This document shows positions 12,849 through 14,271 of a DNA stretch of 14,271 nucleotides, one piece after another. The stretch is from an uncultured Eubacterium sp. GTDB taxonomy: Bacteria > Bacillota > Clostridia > Lachnospirales > Lachnospiraceae. Below the pieces are notes generated by a model. That model did no database searches. It had not been told where the DNA came from and was given only the letters and a program-made list of their open reading frames with translations. The stretch lies in the NCBI GenBank assembly GCA_910579075.1, contig CAJTSV010000010.1, positions 1 to 14,271 of the forward strand. The letters run 5' to 3'. Every line of letters begins with the position of its first letter. The first letter of the stretch is position 1. The position numbers and the translations under genes were made by a program.

Positions 12849-14024
12849 ATGCAGGTAACAATATCAGATTCAATCAAATATATCGGAGTAGACGACCGGG
12901 ACCTGGACTTGTTCGAGAGCCAGTATGTGGTGCCGGACGGGGTCTCTTATAATTCTTATTTAATCCTGGATGAAAAAACAGTACTGATGGACACGGTAGA
13001 TGCCCGGGGGATGCAGGAATGGGAGCAGAACCTGAAGGAAGCACTTGGAGACAGGAAACTGGATTATCTTGTGATTTCCCATCTGGAGCCAGACCATGCA
13101 GGGAGCATTGGAAGGCTGTTAGAACTTTATCCGGATATCGTGCTTGTAGGAAATGCAAAGACATTCCAGATGCTGCCGCAGTTTTTTGATATCCAGCTGG
13201 ATGACCGCAGTATTGAGGTAAAAGAAGGAGATACGCTGTCACTTGGCACACATACCCTGCATTTTTACATGGCGCCGATGGTTCACTGGCCGGAAGTCAT
13301 GGTTACTTATGAAAGCAGCGAGAAAGTACTGTTTTCCGCAGACGGATTTGGAAAGTTTGGTGCAATGGATGCCGAAGACGATGAAGGATGGGCATGCGAG
13401 GCACGCAGGTATTATTTCAATATCGTAGGAAGGTATGGCGCATCGGTGCAGGCACTGTTAAAAAAGGCTGCAAAGCTGGATATTGCGGTAATCTGTCCGC
13501 TGCATGGGCCGGTATTAAACGAAAACCTGGACTATTATATCGGACTGTATGATACATGGAGCAGCTATAAGCCGGAAAATTCAGGCGTCCTGATTGCGTA
13601 TGCGTCCATTCATGGAAATACGGCAAAGGCAGCCAGAAAGCTGGGCGAAATGCTGCGTGAAAAGGGCGTGGAAAAGGTTGTTGTCAGCGACCTTGCCAGG
13701 GAAGATATGGCAGAAGTCGTTGAGGATGCATTCCGCTATGACCGCATGGTGCTGGCAGCTGCCAGCTATGATGGCGGCGTGTTCCCGTGCATGCATGATT
13801 TCCTGAGCCATCTGCAGAGCAAGGCATACCAGAAGCGCACGGTCGGCATTCTGGAGAACGGTTCCTGGGGGCCGACAGCTGCAAGGACGATGAAATCCAT
13901 GCTGGAAACGATGAAAAATGTGTCGCTTGTGGAGCCGGTTGTAACGATTAAATCGACACTGAAGGAAGAAAATATGGCTGACCTGGAAGCATTGGCAGAT
14001 GCCATCGTGGATGCCGGAGAATAA
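12849..14024 (+). CDS. fprA: Flavodiiron protein (A-type flavoprotein, O2/NO reductase)
   Basis: A cytoplasmic enzyme of anaerobes that reduces O2 to water, and in some members NO to N2O, protecting against oxidative or nitrosative stress. The 391-aa protein has the two-domain class A layout. A metallo-beta-lactamase-like diiron domain covers about 1-243, with ligands H78, E80 and D82 (motif HLEPDH), H146 (MVHWPE), D165 (SADGFG) and H219 (PLHGP). A flavodoxin domain covers about 246-390 and binds FMN (SIHGNT at 253-258). There is no fused rubredoxin or flavin reductase, so electrons must come from a separate rubredoxin or similar donor not seen here. ATG 12849 has AAGGGAG at 12835-12841. It has its own promoter and terminator. 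The restriction island lies directly upstream and ends in this gene's promoter, so expression should be preserved. Confidence 0.96.
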   Translation: MQVTISDSIKYIGVDDRDLDLFESQYVVPDGVSYNSYLILDEKTVLMDTVDARGMQEWEQNLKEALGDRKLDYLVISHLEPDHAGSIGRLLELYPDIVLVGNAKTFQMLPQFFDIQLDDRSIEVKEGDTLSLGTHTLHFYMAPMVHWPEVMVTYESSEKVLFSADGFGKFGAMDAEDDEGWACEARRYYFNIVGRYGASVQALLKKAAKLDIAVICPLHGPVLNENLDYYIGLYDTWSSYKPENSGVLIAYASIHGNTAKAARKLGEMLREKGVEKVVVSDLAREDMAEVVEDAFRYDRMVLAAASYDGGVFPCMHDFLSHLQSKAYQKRTVGILENGSWGPTAARTMKSMLETMKNVSLVEPVVTIKSTLKEENMADLEALADAIVDAGE

Positions 14025-14087
14025 GGGCATGCGTTTTTTGGCACAGGCTGCGCAATGCCGGTGATTCCAGCCGGATAAGAAATTATG

Positions 14088-14144
14088 CTTCCCGGATGCT
14101 TTGTCCCTGCAAAACAGCAGGTAAAGCTGTCCGGGGAGTTTTTT
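14088..14144 (+). terminator. Rho-independent terminator of the flavodiiron gene
   Basis: CCCGGA (14091-14096) pairs with TCCGGG (14130-14135). GCTTT/AAAGC and CCTGC/GCAGG stack inside with small mismatches, and six T follow at 14139-14144. It lies about 65 nt after the stop codon. Confidence 0.9.
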
Positions 14145-14171
14145 ATGATTAGAACGGGGCTGTGAATAGGA

Positions 14172-14271
14172 ATGAAGCGCATCAAATTAGAAGAAATTGA
14201 AAAAGAAATCTGCCCGCAGTCTTATGATGAGCTTTGCAGGCATATTTACCATCAGGCTGCCAGCGGCAGGC
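14172..14271 (+). CDS. Start of an unidentified gene (cut by the window end)
   Basis: ATG 14172 opens a frame of 33 codons that runs off the window. It begins MKRIKLEEIEKEICPQSYDE and continues through a short helical-looking stretch with two His and two Cys. The upstream site is poor (ATAGGA, almost touching the start). It follows the terminator of the flavodiiron gene, so it should have its own promoter, but none is clear. Too little is visible to name a family. Confidence 0.45.
   Translation, partial: MKRIKLEEIEKEICPQSYDELCRHIYHQAASGR

Overview
The window looks chromosomal and comes from a Gram-positive anaerobe, most likely a Lachnospiraceae-type Clostridia. The grounds are the SecA sequence, AGGAGG-type ribosome binding sites with some TTG/GTG starts, an ECF sigma factor paired with a one-TM partner, and a class A flavodiiron protein. 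The flanking genes have moderate GC. Positions of about 7240-12600 are visibly AT-rich and use different codons, which points to acquired DNA.

Layout. 1-943: upstream DNA and a PilZ/YcgR-like protein. 944-2677: a 1.7 kb gene-free stretch with two unrelated repeat arrays (a degenerate ~65-bp unit, then a tandem 29-bp unit), followed by the secA promoter and a structured leader. 2678-5340: secA and a strong terminator. 5389-6781: an ECF sigma factor translationally coupled to a membrane-anchored probable anti-sigma protein. 6877-12709: an accessory island bounded by a perfect 60-bp direct repeat. 12849-14144: a flavodiiron protein and its terminator. 14172-end: the start of an unidentified gene.

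The island is the main interest. Its core is a tight five-gene run: a C5-cytosine methyltransferase; an overlapping N6-adenine methyltransferase; a 299-aa protein with two LAGLIDADG-like motifs whose usual catalytic acids are N and T; an overlapping 158-aa PD-(D/E)XK nuclease; and a 153-aa protein with one similar degenerate LAGLIDADG-like motif. I infer a restriction-modification system for an asymmetric site. In it, a catalytically dead LAGLIDADG-fold protein would supply DNA recognition and a minimal PD-(D/E)XK subunit would cut. I do not know this layout as a described restriction enzyme class.

The 60-bp repeat contains a complete sigma-A promoter, and the downstream copy is the promoter of the flavodiiron gene. 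The island therefore appears to have entered that promoter with a long target duplication, leaving a working promoter on each side. Inside its left edge lie a palindromic MITE-like element with a T-run and a minus-strand gene fragment. Near its right edge lies a gene of unknown function whose 5' part looks broken at two T-runs. Functional statements rest on motif reading by eye; no database search was run.
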